From NCBI GenBank assembly GCA_002422665.1, contig DITA01000135.1, positions 1-20,427 on the forward strand: a DNA stretch of 20,427 bases. The letters run 5' to 3'. Below the pieces are notes generated by a model, which ran no database searches, was not told the DNA's origin, and saw nothing but the letters and a program-made list of their open reading frames with translations. Positions within the stretch are counted from its first letter, which is position 1. Each line of letters opens with the position of its first letter. Below are positions 1 through 7,354 of this stretch, one piece after another. The translations under genes and the position numbers were made by a program. This DNA comes from Cloacibacterium caeni_C (GTDB taxonomy: Bacteria; Bacteroidota; Bacteroidia; Flavobacteriales; Weeksellaceae).

Positions 1-782
1 ATCCAAATGTAGTGTTGATTGAGCTTAAAAAAAATTACGGACAAAGTTCTGCAATGATGGCTGGTTTCGATTATGCAACTGGTGATTACGTAATTACACT
101 TGATGGTGATTTACAAAATGACCCTTCAGATATTCCTGCGATGGTAGAACTTTTAGAAAATGGAAATTACGATTTGGTGGTTGGGAAACGTCAAAAAAGA
201 AAAGATTCTTCCATCAGAACTATTCCTTCAAAAATTGCGAATTTCATCATCAAAAAATCTACAAAACTCAATATTTCTGACCAAGGTTGTGCGCTGAAAG
301 TTTTCACCAACGAAACTGCAAAAGAACTCAATCTCTACGGAGAAAATCACAGATTTATTAGTTTAATGGCGCATTTAAATGGTGCTAAAATCACAGAAAT
401 TCCCGTAAAACATCACCCAAGACAACACGGCGTTTCTAAATACGGAATGAACAGAACTTTCAAGGTGATTAATGACTTGCTTTTGGTTTTATTTAATAAA
501 AAATACCTTTCTAAACCCATTTATCTTTTCGGAAATATCGGTTTAATCACCTTTACATTGGGAGTTTTGGTCAATATTTATTTATTGGCGCTCAAAATTT
601 TAGGAAATGACATTGGCGGAAGACCTTTATTAATCCTAGGTGTTTTACTTATTTTCATTGGAATTCAGTTTTTCACCACAGGAATTATTGTAGACATGTT
701 GATGAAAACCTACTACGAATCTCAAGAAAAAAGACCTTTTAACATCAGAAATATCACAACATTTGGAGAAAGTCAATCTTAA
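1..782 (+). CDS. GT2 family glycosyltransferase, membrane-anchored (5' partial)
   Basis: The reading frame is open through the left window edge: codons from base 3 read P-N-V before the GTG at 12. The true start therefore lies outside, and the GTG is not a convincing start. The protein is a family 2 glycosyltransferase of the DPM1/GtrB/ArnC type, which usually transfers a sugar from a nucleotide donor to polyprenyl phosphate on the cytoplasmic face of the inner membrane. The visible part has the DGDLQNDP motif holding the DxD-type metal site. It also has the conserved tail of the catalytic domain (GENHRF, then HHPRQHGVSKYG). Two hydrophobic membrane segments follow in the last 90 residues. 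It overlaps the next gene, a YbhN-type membrane protein, by 20 bp, which suggests translational coupling and a shared role in lipid-linked sugar or envelope lipid metabolism. The family is clear; the sugar and acceptor cannot be read from the sequence. Confidence 0.9.
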   Translation, partial: PNVVLIELKKNYGQSSAMMAGFDYATGDYVITLDGDLQNDPSDIPAMVELLENGNYDLVVGKRQKRKDSSIRTIPSKIANFIIKKSTKLNISDQGCALKVFTNETAKELNLYGENHRFISLMAHLNGAKITEIPVKHHPRQHGVSKYGMNRTFKVINDLLLVLFNKKYLSKPIYLFGNIGLITFTLGVLVNIYLLALKILGNDIGGRPLLILGVLLIFIGIQFFTTGIIVDMLMKTYYESQEKRPFNIRNITTFGESQS

Positions 783-1644
783 AAAACTACTTATCAACTT
801 TGCTAAAATTTTCATTAGCATTGCTTTGTTGTATTTCGTTTTTCAGAAAATTCCTTTTCGGGAAGTCACTGTTTTATGGGCAAAAACGAATGTTTTTTAT
901 CTCGTGATGGCTGCTATTCTCTTTTTGGCATCTCAAATTATTTCTACCAAAAGACTTGAACTCTATTTTGAAGCCAATGATTTCCATTTGAGCTTCAGAA
1001 GCAATTTAGAACTCTATTTTTTGGGAATGTTCTATAATTTTTTCATTCCAGGTGGAATTGGTGGAGACGCTTACAAAGTCTATCTTTTGAATAAAAATTT
1101 TGGTTGGAGTGCAAAAAAAATTACCTCATCGCTTTTTAATGACCGATTAAACGGACTTTTAGCGATTTGCGTATTGATTTTAATATTTTCATTCAATTTG
1201 CTAGAAGCCAAATTCTTCCCAATCCTATTTGTTCTTTTAGTGGTAGGATTTTTCTTCACTTATTTTTTAACTAAAAAGCTTTTTTCTACTTATACTCCAG
1301 TTTTTTTTAAAGCTTTCTCTTACTCATTTTTAGTCCAAATTTTACAAGTCATCAGTTTTATATTTTTACTAAAAAGTTTAGACGTTACCAACAATTTCAC
1401 TATTTACGCAGTAGTATTTTTGGCAAGTTCGGTGCTCAGTTTAATTTCTTTTGCAGGAATTGGAGTGAGAGAAATGCTCTTTCTACAAGCGTCTAAATGG
1501 TTCAGTTTTCAGCCAGAGATTTCGGTTTCTGCGTCTTTACTTTTCACAATGATTACTGCATTTTTTTCACTTTTTGGAGTGATATTTCAAATAAGAAAGT
1601 TAAATTTGAAACTTACTGAACGCCATGAATTTTATAAAAAATAA
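763..1644 (+). CDS. YbhN/UPF0104-type (LPG synthase TM-like) integral membrane protein
   Basis: A 293-residue protein with about seven or eight hydrophobic segments spread over its length. The segment around residues 91-109 (FYNFFIPGGIGGDAYKVY) is the hallmark of the lysylphosphatidylglycerol synthase transmembrane / UPF0104 (YbhN) family. Members are flippase-like or lipid-modifying membrane proteins and are often found beside GT2 enzymes, as here. The soluble aminoacyl-transferase domain of MprF is absent, so lipid lysinylation is not implied. The start is a TTG at 763 inside the end of the glycosyltransferase gene. No in-frame ATG lies before the first membrane segment, so TTG with 20-bp overlap is the best choice, but a nearby alternative start is possible. 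The 3' end again overlaps the next gene by 20 bp. Function is family-level only. Confidence 0.82.
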   Translation: MEKVNLKKLLINFAKIFISIALLYFVFQKIPFREVTVLWAKTNVFYLVMAAILFLASQIISTKRLELYFEANDFHLSFRSNLELYFLGMFYNFFIPGGIGGDAYKVYLLNKNFGWSAKKITSSLFNDRLNGLLAICVLILIFSFNLLEAKFFPILFVLLVVGFFFTYFLTKKLFSTYTPVFFKAFSYSFLVQILQVISFIFLLKSLDVTNNFTIYAVVFLASSVLSLISFAGIGVREMLFLQASKWFSFQPEISVSASLLFTMITAFFSLFGVIFQIRKLNLKLTERHEFYKK

Positions 1645-2335
1645 TTTAGCCAATGCTTTCACTCTCGGGAATTTATTTTCGGGAAGCATCGGTGTTATCA
1701 ATTTAGTAGACGGAAATTATAAAATTGCCGCAATTTGCATCATTATTTCTTTGGTTTTAGACTTTTTAGACGGATTTATTGCAAGAGCGCTCAAAGCCAA
1801 TTCTAATCTCGGTGCACAATTAGATTCTCTAGCAGACATGGTAAGTTTCGGACTTTTGCCTGGCGTAACGATGTTTAAAGCACTAGAAGGTTTCGGCAGT
1901 CAGTTTATGGATTTCGAACTGCCATTTCAGTTGAAATATTTAGGACTTTTCGTGGCTTTATTTTCATGTCTCAGATTGGCTATTTTTAATTTAGATGAAG
2001 AGCAAAGCTATTATTTCAAAGGACTCAACACACCGAGTAATACCGTTTTACTTTTCGGAATGTATTATGCGTTTCAAGAAACGGGAATGTTCTGGCGAAC
2101 GTTTGAAAATCCTGTATTTTTAGTAGGACTCATCGCAGCAAGCTGTTGGTTACTTATCAGTCCCATCAAAATGATTGCGCTTAAATTTAAATCGATGAAA
2201 CTGAAAGATAATTACCCAAAACTTATCTTACTTTTGGGCGGAATTCTACTGATTTCTATTTTAGGATTGGCTGGAATCCCGATGGTTATCGTTTTTTATA
2301 TAATCGTTTCCCTAATTTTTCAAAAACAAATGTAA
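1625..2335 (+). CDS. pssA: CDP-diacylglycerol--serine O-phosphatidyltransferase
   Basis: This enzyme makes phosphatidylserine from CDP-diacylglycerol and L-serine at the inner membrane, the step that leads to phosphatidylethanolamine. The 236-residue protein carries a perfect CDP-alcohol phosphatidyltransferase signature, D46-x2-D49-G50-x2-A53-R54-x8-G63-x3-D67-x3-D71, whose aspartates bind the catalytic metals. The N-terminus (NAFTLGNLFSG) and the DMVSFGLLPG sequence after the motif are typical of the integral-membrane PssA type. Further membrane segments fill the rest of the chain. The ATG at 1625 sits inside the end of the upstream gene (20-bp overlap), pointing to one transcript with the glycosyltransferase and YbhN-type genes. 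An 18-bp palindrome starts 2 bases after its stop codon. Confidence 0.93.
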   Translation: MNFIKNNLANAFTLGNLFSGSIGVINLVDGNYKIAAICIIISLVLDFLDGFIARALKANSNLGAQLDSLADMVSFGLLPGVTMFKALEGFGSQFMDFELPFQLKYLGLFVALFSCLRLAIFNLDEEQSYYFKGLNTPSNTVLLFGMYYAFQETGMFWRTFENPVFLVGLIAASCWLLISPIKMIALKFKSMKLKDNYPKLILLLGGILLISILGLAGIPMVIVFYIIVSLIFQKQM

Positions 2336-2336
2336 A

Positions 2337-2354
2337 GACAAGTCGCGACTTGTC
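2337..2354. repeat. Perfect 18-bp palindrome (REP-like), 3' of pssA
   Basis: GACAAGTCGCGACTTGTC is a perfect self-complementary 18-mer centred on TCGCGA, lying between the pssA stop and the exonuclease start. It is followed by CCTACC without a matching left arm, as if one flank of a longer palindrome were lost. G+C content is well above the surrounding DNA. There is no T-run, so it is not a classical terminator. It resembles a dispersed REP-type palindrome; no second copy was seen in this window. Confidence 0.6.
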
Positions 2355-2372
2355 CCTACCAAAATAAATTTT

Positions 2373-3137
2373 ATGAATCTAAAACTCCATAAACCACTCT
2401 GTATCTTTGATTTAGAAACTACTGGAATCAATATTTCTAAAGACAGAATTGTAGAAATCTGCATTTTAAAAGTTTTTCCAGATGCTTCTAGAGAAAGTAA
2501 AACTTGGTATGTAAATCCAGAAATGCCAATTCCTGCAGAAGCGACCGCAGTTCACGGAATTTCTGATGAAGACGTAAAAGATTCTCCTACTTTTAAAGAA
2601 TTAGCTCCGAAAATCATTGATATGATTAAGGATTCTGATTTAGGAGGTTTTAATTCGAATAGATTTGATATTCCACTTTTGGCAGAGGAATTGTTGAGAG
2701 CTGGTTATGATTTTGATCTATCTAAACACAGACCAATTGATGCTCAAACCATTTTCCACAAAATGGAACCTAGAAATCTAAGTGCAGCGTACCAATTTTA
2801 CTGCGGAAAATCTCTAGAAAATGCACATTCTGCGGAAGCAGATACTTTGGCAACCTTCGAAGTTCTGGATGCTCAAATCGAAAAATATGCAGATTTACCG
2901 AATGATATTGCTGCTCTGAGTGAGTTTTCTTTCCATAATAAATTTGCAGATTTGGCAGGATTTATCGCTTTCGATGATAAAAATGAAGAAATTTTCACTT
3001 TCGGAAAATACAAAGGTCAAAAGGTGAAAGATGTCTTCACGAAAGATGTAGGATATTTCGGTTGGATTCAGAATGCTGATTTCCCACTTTACACTAAGAA
3101 GGTCTTGACGAAAATTCAGTTGAGAAGTAAGTTCTAA
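2373..3137 (+). CDS. DnaQ-like 3'-5' exonuclease (DEDDh) with ExoX-like C-terminal domain
   Basis: A 254-residue exonuclease of the DnaQ/epsilon superfamily. All three Exo motifs are present: Exo I FDLETTG (D13, E15), Exo II GFNSNRFD (D99) and Exo III AHSAEAD (H152, D157). This is the DEDDh arrangement, so the two-metal catalytic site looks intact. The C-terminal part (residues about 205-254, FTFGKYKGQKVKDV then YFGWIQNADFP) is a small domain also found in exodeoxyribonuclease X-like proteins. With no polymerase domain and no alpha-subunit neighbour, it is more likely a stand-alone repair or RNA/DNA-trimming enzyme than the replicative proofreading subunit; that is inference. The next gene starts 9 bp downstream and is probably co-transcribed. 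Confidence 0.88.
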   Translation: MNLKLHKPLCIFDLETTGINISKDRIVEICILKVFPDASRESKTWYVNPEMPIPAEATAVHGISDEDVKDSPTFKELAPKIIDMIKDSDLGGFNSNRFDIPLLAEELLRAGYDFDLSKHRPIDAQTIFHKMEPRNLSAAYQFYCGKSLENAHSAEADTLATFEVLDAQIEKYADLPNDIAALSEFSFHNKFADLAGFIAFDDKNEEIFTFGKYKGQKVKDVFTKDVGYFGWIQNADFPLYTKKVLTKIQLRSKF

Positions 3138-3146
3138 TTAAATAAA

Positions 3147-3569
3147 ATGTCTAAACTCATTCGCATAAAATACTACGAAAACTCTATTGAAGCCAATAGA
3201 GACAAACAAATTCTGTTAGAAAACGGGATTGAAAGTTTTATTGCGAATGAACAGACGATACAATCTGATTGGTTGCTTTCTCAAGCTATTGGAGGTTTAC
3301 AACTTCAGGTTTTCGAAGAAAATGTAGAAAAAGCCAAAGAAATTTTACAGAATTTTGAAGAAAATGAAGAAGTTGCCTTAGAAGTAGAACATACCATTGA
3401 AAATCCAGAGTATGATTTTACTTGTCCTAAATGTGGCTCTAACCATATTTATCAATATGAAAAACCAGATGGGATTTTTGGGGTAAGTTGGCTATTATTA
3501 GGATTCCCAGTAAAAGTTCCGAGCAGTAAATACATTTGTTATTACTGTGGAAATGAATTTAAGCATTAA
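3147..3569 (+). CDS. DUF2007-like protein with C-terminal zinc ribbon
   Basis: A 140-residue soluble protein. Residues 1-70 look like the DUF2007 'putative signal-transducing' fold: an N-terminal strand (LIRIKYYENSIEA), an ILLENGIES segment, and a strand ending LQLQVFEENVEKAKEIL. After an acidic linker (about 71-88) comes a zinc-ribbon pattern, C93-P-K-C96 and C131-Y-Y-C134. Between the two Cys pairs lies a hydrophobic stretch (GVSWLLLGFPV). The molecular role is not known for the family; a regulatory or binding role is only suggested by the domain name. It sits 9 bp after the exonuclease and 27 bp before the FAH-family gene on the same strand, so the three may be one transcript. Confidence 0.72.
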   Translation: MSKLIRIKYYENSIEANRDKQILLENGIESFIANEQTIQSDWLLSQAIGGLQLQVFEENVEKAKEILQNFEENEEVALEVEHTIENPEYDFTCPKCGSNHIYQYEKPDGIFGVSWLLLGFPVKVPSSKYICYYCGNEFKH

Positions 3570-3596
3570 CTATTTAAAATTTTCAAAAGATATATT

Positions 3597-4205
3597 ATGA
3601 AAATCATTTGCATAGGAAGAAATTACGCAGAACACGCGAAAGAATTAGGAAACGAAATTCCTGAAAATCCCGTAATCTTCATGAAACCAGACACTGCTGT
3701 ATTGAAAAAAGGCAGTGATTTCTATATTCCAGAATTTTCTAATGATGTGCATTATGAATTAGAAGTGGTGCTTAAAATTTCTAAAGGCGGAAAATATATC
3801 CAAAAAGAAAATGCACCTAAACATTATGACGAAATTGCGCTCGGAATAGATTTTACCGCTAGAGATTTACAGTCTCAGCTCAAAGGAAAAGGACTTCCTT
3901 GGGAATTGGCGAAAGGTTTTGACGGAAGCGCTGTAGTTTCTGATTTTTTCCCAAAAGAGAATTTTGATTTAAAAAATTTGAATTTTCAACTCAAAAAAAA
4001 TAAAGAAATCGTGCAAGATGGCAATACCAATCTCATGATGTTTTCGCCAGATGATATTATTGCTTTTGTCTCTCAATATTTCACTCTAAGAGTAGGAGAT
4101 TTAATTTTCACAGGAACGCCAAAAGGTGTAGGAAAGGTATCAGAGAACGATGAACTAGAAATGTTTTTAGAAGGCGAGAAGGTATATAGTCTGCGCATAC
4201 AATAA
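3597..4205 (+). CDS. Fumarylacetoacetate hydrolase (FAH) family protein
   Basis: A compact 202-residue single-domain FAH protein, similar in length and layout to FAHD1-type enzymes, which act on small oxo-acids (acylpyruvase, oxaloacetate decarboxylase or tautomerase activities are known in the group). The metal ligands are visible: E54 and E56 in HYELEVVL and D85 in GIDFTARD. The spacing of 31 residues from first Glu to Asp matches FAHD1. Conserved segments IGRNYAEHAKEL, PVIFMKP and GDLIFTGTPKGVG are present. The start ATG at 3597 precedes the classic MKIICIGRNY opening. Substrate cannot be assigned from sequence alone, and no tyrosine-degradation genes are nearby, so a role in that pathway is not supported here. 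Confidence 0.88.
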   Translation: MKIICIGRNYAEHAKELGNEIPENPVIFMKPDTAVLKKGSDFYIPEFSNDVHYELEVVLKISKGGKYIQKENAPKHYDEIALGIDFTARDLQSQLKGKGLPWELAKGFDGSAVVSDFFPKENFDLKNLNFQLKKNKEIVQDGNTNLMMFSPDDIIAFVSQYFTLRVGDLIFTGTPKGVGKVSENDELEMFLEGEKVYSLRIQ

Positions 4206-4274
4206 ATCATTTATAAAAACTTTTATTTCCCGCTAAAAAATTGTAAATTAGTACTGTTATTAAAAACACACGCC

Positions 4275-4712
4275 ATGAAAAATATTATTTTACCCATCGA
4301 TTTTTCTGACACTACTGATATTCTTGTAGAAGGCGCTGTAGATTTTGCAAAAGAAATAGCCGGAAAAATTTATTTAATACACGTAGCTCCTGCAGATATA
4401 GGTTTTGCTATAGGAGATATGGGATTTCAATATTTCCCAGAGATTGAAAAATCTGAAATTTCTGAAGAACTCGCCGAGTTGAATGAAATTGAAAAAAGAA
4501 TAAAAGCAAAAGGTGTAGCTTGTGAACATTTGCTTAAACAAGGCATCGCTGCTGAAATTATTTTAGATTATGCTAAAGACAAAAAAGCCAACTACATTGT
4601 CATGGGAAGCCATGGAAGAAGCGGAATTTATGATGTTTTCGTAGGAAGTCTTACCAAAGATATCACGAAAAAATCTCCTATTCCTGTTTTAGTAGTTCCT
4701 TGTCACAATTAA
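4275..4712 (+). CDS. Universal stress protein (UspA family)
   Basis: A 145-residue single-domain Usp. The N-terminal strand with the conserved aspartate (IILPIDFSD, D9) is present. The nucleotide-binding signature G111-x2-G114-x9-G124-S125 is complete, so an ATP-binding type is likely. Family members are cytoplasmic proteins induced in growth arrest and stress; the exact role here is unknown. A 69-bp spacer separates it from the FAH gene. I could not identify a clean TAnnTTTG promoter box there, though the spacer is long enough for one. Transcription ends at a strong hairpin about 20 bp after the stop. Confidence 0.9.
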   Translation: MKNIILPIDFSDTTDILVEGAVDFAKEIAGKIYLIHVAPADIGFAIGDMGFQYFPEIEKSEISEELAELNEIEKRIKAKGVACEHLLKQGIAAEIILDYAKDKKANYIVMGSHGRSGIYDVFVGSLTKDITKKSPIPVLVVPCHN

Positions 4713-4731
4713 TTTTAACAAATAGAATAAA

Positions 4732-4763
4732 AAAATCCCGAAATTTTACAATTTCGGGATTTT
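4732..4763. terminator. Bidirectional intrinsic terminator
   Basis: A perfect 14-bp stem, AAAATCCCGAAATT paired with AATTTCGGGATTTT, closes a TTAC loop. A/T runs on both sides give a U-tract in each direction. It lies between convergent genes (universal stress protein on plus, small membrane protein on minus) and can serve both. Confidence 0.9.
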
Positions 4764-4782
4764 ATATTGTTAAGAAATCTGA

Positions 4783-5016
4783 TTAATCTTCTTTAGTGTG
4801 TAATTCTGGATTGTAGTATGGGAATTTACCTTCTGTAGGTGAATAATATTCTTTATCTTTATTGTTCCCTAATGTGGTTACTAAAACATAACACCAATAG
4901 CAAAATAAAGCACTAGCTACAATAAATAGAATCCAGTTCAATACGTTTCCTGCGAAATCATAGAATCCGAAAGACCATTTGAACAAATCACTTAAGAATA
5001 ACCAAAAAGACGTCAT
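4783..5016 (-). CDS. Small membrane protein, DUF6341-like
   Basis: A 77-residue protein with an amphipathic/aromatic N-terminus (SFWLFLSDLFKWSFGFYDF), a single strong membrane segment (about residues 27-49, LNWILFIVASALFCYWCYVL) and a polar, acidic C-terminal tail. Size, layout and neighbourhood match the small DUF6341 proteins found in flavobacteria beside DUF6427 membrane proteins; this is from memory and tentative. No function is established. It is transcribed divergently from the DUF6427-like gene from a shared 42-bp spacer holding interleaved promoter boxes, which suggests linked expression. Confidence 0.7.
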   Translation of the reverse strand: MTSFWLFLSDLFKWSFGFYDFAGNVLNWILFIVASALFCYWCYVLVTTLGNNKDKEYYSPTEGKFPYYNPELHTKED

Positions 5017-5034
5017 TTTTTTCTTATTTTAAAT

Positions 5035-5042
5035 TAACTTTG
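5035..5042 (+). promoter_or_regulatory. -7 box TAACTTTG for the DUF6427-like gene
   Basis: An exact match to the Bacteroidota -7 consensus TAnnTTTG, 16 bp before the ATG at 5059. The predicted start site is near 5049, giving a very short leader of about 10 nt. No clear TTTG -33 element was seen. Confidence 0.6.
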
Positions 5043-5044
5043 CA

Positions 5045-5052
5045 CAAAATTA
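5045..5052 (-). promoter_or_regulatory. -7 box TAATTTTG for the small membrane protein gene
   Basis: An exact TAnnTTTG match on the minus strand, 28 bp before the start codon at 5016. A TTTTG lies about 22 nt upstream of it, inside the 5' end of the opposite gene, and could be a loose -33 element. It is only 2 bp from the plus-strand box, and together they form a near-palindrome. Confidence 0.55.
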
Positions 5053-5058
5053 ATAAAA

Positions 5059-5973
5059 ATGTTCAGATTACTATCAAAAGAAAGCAATATTTTTTCGATT
5101 CCTGTCTATATATTTTTTTTATTTCTTTTGATTATATCATTTAATATATTGGATTTCAAAACGTTAGGCGTTTTTTCTAGCATTATTACGTTTTGCGGAT
5201 TTGCTTTAGGATATTTCCTTTTTAACGCTATTGGCCTGAATTACAATACTCATCTTCCTCTTTTTCTGTATACCTTTTTTGTGTTTGCATTATATCCGGG
5301 AAGTTTAGACATAGGAATTGCGATGTCTTTGTTCACCAACTCTTTTGTAATGGTTTTATTGACCAGTAATCAAGATGAAGTAAGGAAAAATTCATACCTG
5401 ATCATTGGAGCAATTTTGGCGGTGAATTTCTTGTTTTTGCCTACAACTTGGCCTATGTTTATTTTCGTGTTGATTCACCTTATTTCTACTTCAGATCATA
5501 TTTCGCTGAATATTTTCAGATTATTTTTTGGGAATGCATTGGTTTTTGGAACTTATTTTGGCGTGATGTATCTTATTGGTTATCATGATTTTGACGAAAG
5601 TTACATTCCCTATGTAGAAAACTCACTTATGCAAGATTATTATCCGTTATATCTTCTTTTACCCGTTGCATTATATGTTTTGTATGCTGTAATGGACCAT
5701 TTTGCCAATTTTAATAAAAAAAGTCCTTCGAGTAAATTTAAGTATACGTTTATGCTCTTGTTTTTCTTGGCACAATTGGTGACTGTATTTCTTTACATGG
5801 GCAAAAACTATGAATATTTACTTTTATTGGTTTTACCGAATGTGATTATCCTTTCTAGAGCCTTGAGATTTTTGAAAAAATATTGGATGAAAGAATTTGG
5901 GTTATGGATAATTATTTTCACTTTATTACTTTTTAAACTTAGCACTTATGTAAACATAGGTGAATTGATATAG
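5059..5973 (+). CDS. Polytopic membrane protein, DUF6427-like
   Basis: A 304-residue, very hydrophobic protein with about eight to ten predicted membrane segments separated by short loops, no signal peptide and no catalytic motif I recognise. The N-terminus (MFRLLSKESNIFSIPVYIF) and its position beside a small DUF6341-like gene match the flavobacterial DUF6427 family, whose function is unknown. This family call comes from remembered synteny, not a search. It ends 2 bp before the next start, so it is likely co-transcribed with the DUF3109 gene. A transporter or scaffold role would be a guess. Confidence 0.72.
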   Translation: MFRLLSKESNIFSIPVYIFFLFLLIISFNILDFKTLGVFSSIITFCGFALGYFLFNAIGLNYNTHLPLFLYTFFVFALYPGSLDIGIAMSLFTNSFVMVLLTSNQDEVRKNSYLIIGAILAVNFLFLPTTWPMFIFVLIHLISTSDHISLNIFRLFFGNALVFGTYFGVMYLIGYHDFDESYIPYVENSLMQDYYPLYLLLPVALYVLYAVMDHFANFNKKSPSSKFKYTFMLLFFLAQLVTVFLYMGKNYEYLLLLVLPNVIILSRALRFLKKYWMKEFGLWIIIFTLLLFKLSTYVNIGELI

Positions 5974-5975
5974 AT

Positions 5976-6557
5976 ATGATTCAAATAGATGATAAATTAA
6001 TTTCTGAAGATATTTTTTCTGAAGAATTTGTATGTAATCTCAGCAAATGCAAAGGAATCTGCTGTGTAGAAGGAGATGCGGGAGCTCCGCTTGATAAAAA
6101 TGAGACTGAAATTTTGGAAAGAATTTATCCAAAAATTAAAAGTTATCTTAGACCAGAAGGAATACTTGCCATCGAAGAGCAAGGAACTCATGTTACTGAT
6201 ATTGATGGAGATTTGGTAACGCCACTCGTAAATGGTGGAGAATGCGCTTATGTGATTTTTGATGAAAAAGGCATCACCAAATGCGGAATCGAAAAAGCTT
6301 ACGAAGACGGAGTTGTAGATTGGCAAAAACCTATTTCTTGTCATCTTTATCCGATTAGAGTAACAGAATACAGAAATTTTTCAGCCATCAATTATCATGA
6401 ATGGGACGTATGTAGCGACGCTTGTACCTTAGGAAAAGAATTGCAAGTTCCTGTTTATAAATTCTTGAAAACGCCACTGATTAGAAAGTACGGCGAAGAT
6501 TTTTACAAAACCCTTTGCGAAGCTGCAGAAGAATGGGAACGCGAATTTAATTCGTAG
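5976..6557 (+). CDS. DUF3109 family Cys-rich protein
   Basis: A 193-residue soluble protein with a CxxCC-type cysteine set: C20, C25, C29 and C30 at the N-terminus, then C90, C103, C122, C146, C150 and C181. The opening (SEEFVCNLSKCKGICC) and the later SCHLYPIRVT segment are characteristic of DUF3109, related to YkgJ-type Zn/Fe-S cluster proteins. A bound metal or cluster is probable but not shown, and the role is unknown. It begins 2 bp after the DUF6427-like gene. Its last 11 bases overlap the 3' end of the convergent gene on the minus strand, leaving no room for a separate terminator between them. Confidence 0.85.
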   Translation: MIQIDDKLISEDIFSEEFVCNLSKCKGICCVEGDAGAPLDKNETEILERIYPKIKSYLRPEGILAIEEQGTHVTDIDGDLVTPLVNGGECAYVIFDEKGITKCGIEKAYEDGVVDWQKPISCHLYPIRVTEYRNFSAINYHEWDVCSDACTLGKELQVPVYKFLKTPLIRKYGEDFYKTLCEAAEEWEREFNS

Positions 6558-7341
6558 GAAAAGTAGAATATGTATTATTGATTACCAAAACATAATTTCC
6601 TTGATTCTGGGAATTGGTTTTGGTAACTTTTATAGGATTTCCCTTCTCATCTACTTCATAAGTAAAGGTATTTTCTACCACTTCACTATTGCTGAATACT
6701 TCTTTTACAATCCAACCTTCTTTATTATAAGTATTTTTAACATTGGTTTTCAGGTTGTACATTTCATAATTGGCTTCTACCAATAATTTATTTTCATAAA
6801 TTTCTTCGGTGGTTTCTACCACTTTATCATTTTGAAAATCCTTTATCAATTTGGTGAAAGAATCATCATTTTTGTATTTTTTGTACTCTACTATTCTGCT
6901 CACTTTATTTTTAGCATCTTTTTCTATTTCTTTTATCAATCTATTATTCTTGTCATAGAAATATTGAGTTTTAGAAAACATTTTACCATGCATCCAAAGT
7001 TCAGAATTCTGCAACTGAAGATTTTTATAGTGAAAAACCTCTTTTTCTTTCTCGCCAGAATTAAGATGCTCCGTTTCTATTTTCACCAATAAATTATCAA
7101 TATTGTAGTAATATTTTTTCACGGTAACATAATCTCCATCTTTGTTTTTTTTCTCTTCTAAAAATGTATTGTAGAATTTCAATTCTTCTGTAAAAACTAT
7201 ATTCGATTGGTCATCTTCCCAATATTGTTTAGAAATCACAGTTTCTGTATTTTTATGCAAGCCAAAATCTTGAGTGGTGAGTTTTTCTTGAGAAAATCCG
7301 AAAATGGAAATAATTATGGTGAAAAATGTTATTTGTTTCAT
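6547..7341 (-). CDS. Secreted protein with YD/Rhs-like strand repeats (third of three)
   Basis: A 264-residue protein with a short signal peptide (MKQITFFTIIISIFGFSQ, cleavage near residue 18). Most of the rest is irregular beta-strand repeats of the form aromatic-x-Y-D-x-x-N/G-x-L/P-I/V-K. Examples are KYYYNIDNLLVKIE (about 77-90), TQYFYDKNNRLIKE (about 125-138) and FTYEVDEKGNPIKV (about 226-239). This resembles YD-repeat or MORN-like beta-ribbons but is far shorter than true Rhs shells and has no toxin domain. It starts 13 bp after the preceding family member and is surely in the same transcript. No enzymatic function is suggested; an extracytoplasmic structural or binding role is inference. 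It ends in an 11-bp overlap with the convergent DUF3109 gene. Confidence 0.75.
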   Translation of the reverse strand: MKQITFFTIIISIFGFSQEKLTTQDFGLHKNTETVISKQYWEDDQSNIVFTEELKFYNTFLEEKKNKDGDYVTVKKYYYNIDNLLVKIETEHLNSGEKEKEVFHYKNLQLQNSELWMHGKMFSKTQYFYDKNNRLIKEIEKDAKNKVSRIVEYKKYKNDDSFTKLIKDFQNDKVVETTEEIYENKLLVEANYEMYNLKTNVKNTYNKEGWIVKEVFSNSEVVENTFTYEVDEKGNPIKVTKTNSQNQGNYVLVINNTYSTFPTN

Positions 7342-7354
7342 GTTTTCAAAATTT

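Noticed and set aside
12..17. GTG at 12 as the start of the glycosyltransferase
   Set aside because: The frame is open to the window edge and the GTG falls inside the conserved N-terminal fold, so the gene is cut by the window.
2373..3137. Replicative proofreading subunit of DNA polymerase III
   Set aside because: The C-terminal domain and isolated context fit a stand-alone DnaQ-like/ExoX-like nuclease better.
4206..4274. Promoter for the universal stress protein gene
   Set aside because: The spacer is long enough, but no convincing TAnnTTTG and -33 pair could be placed, so no site is claimed.
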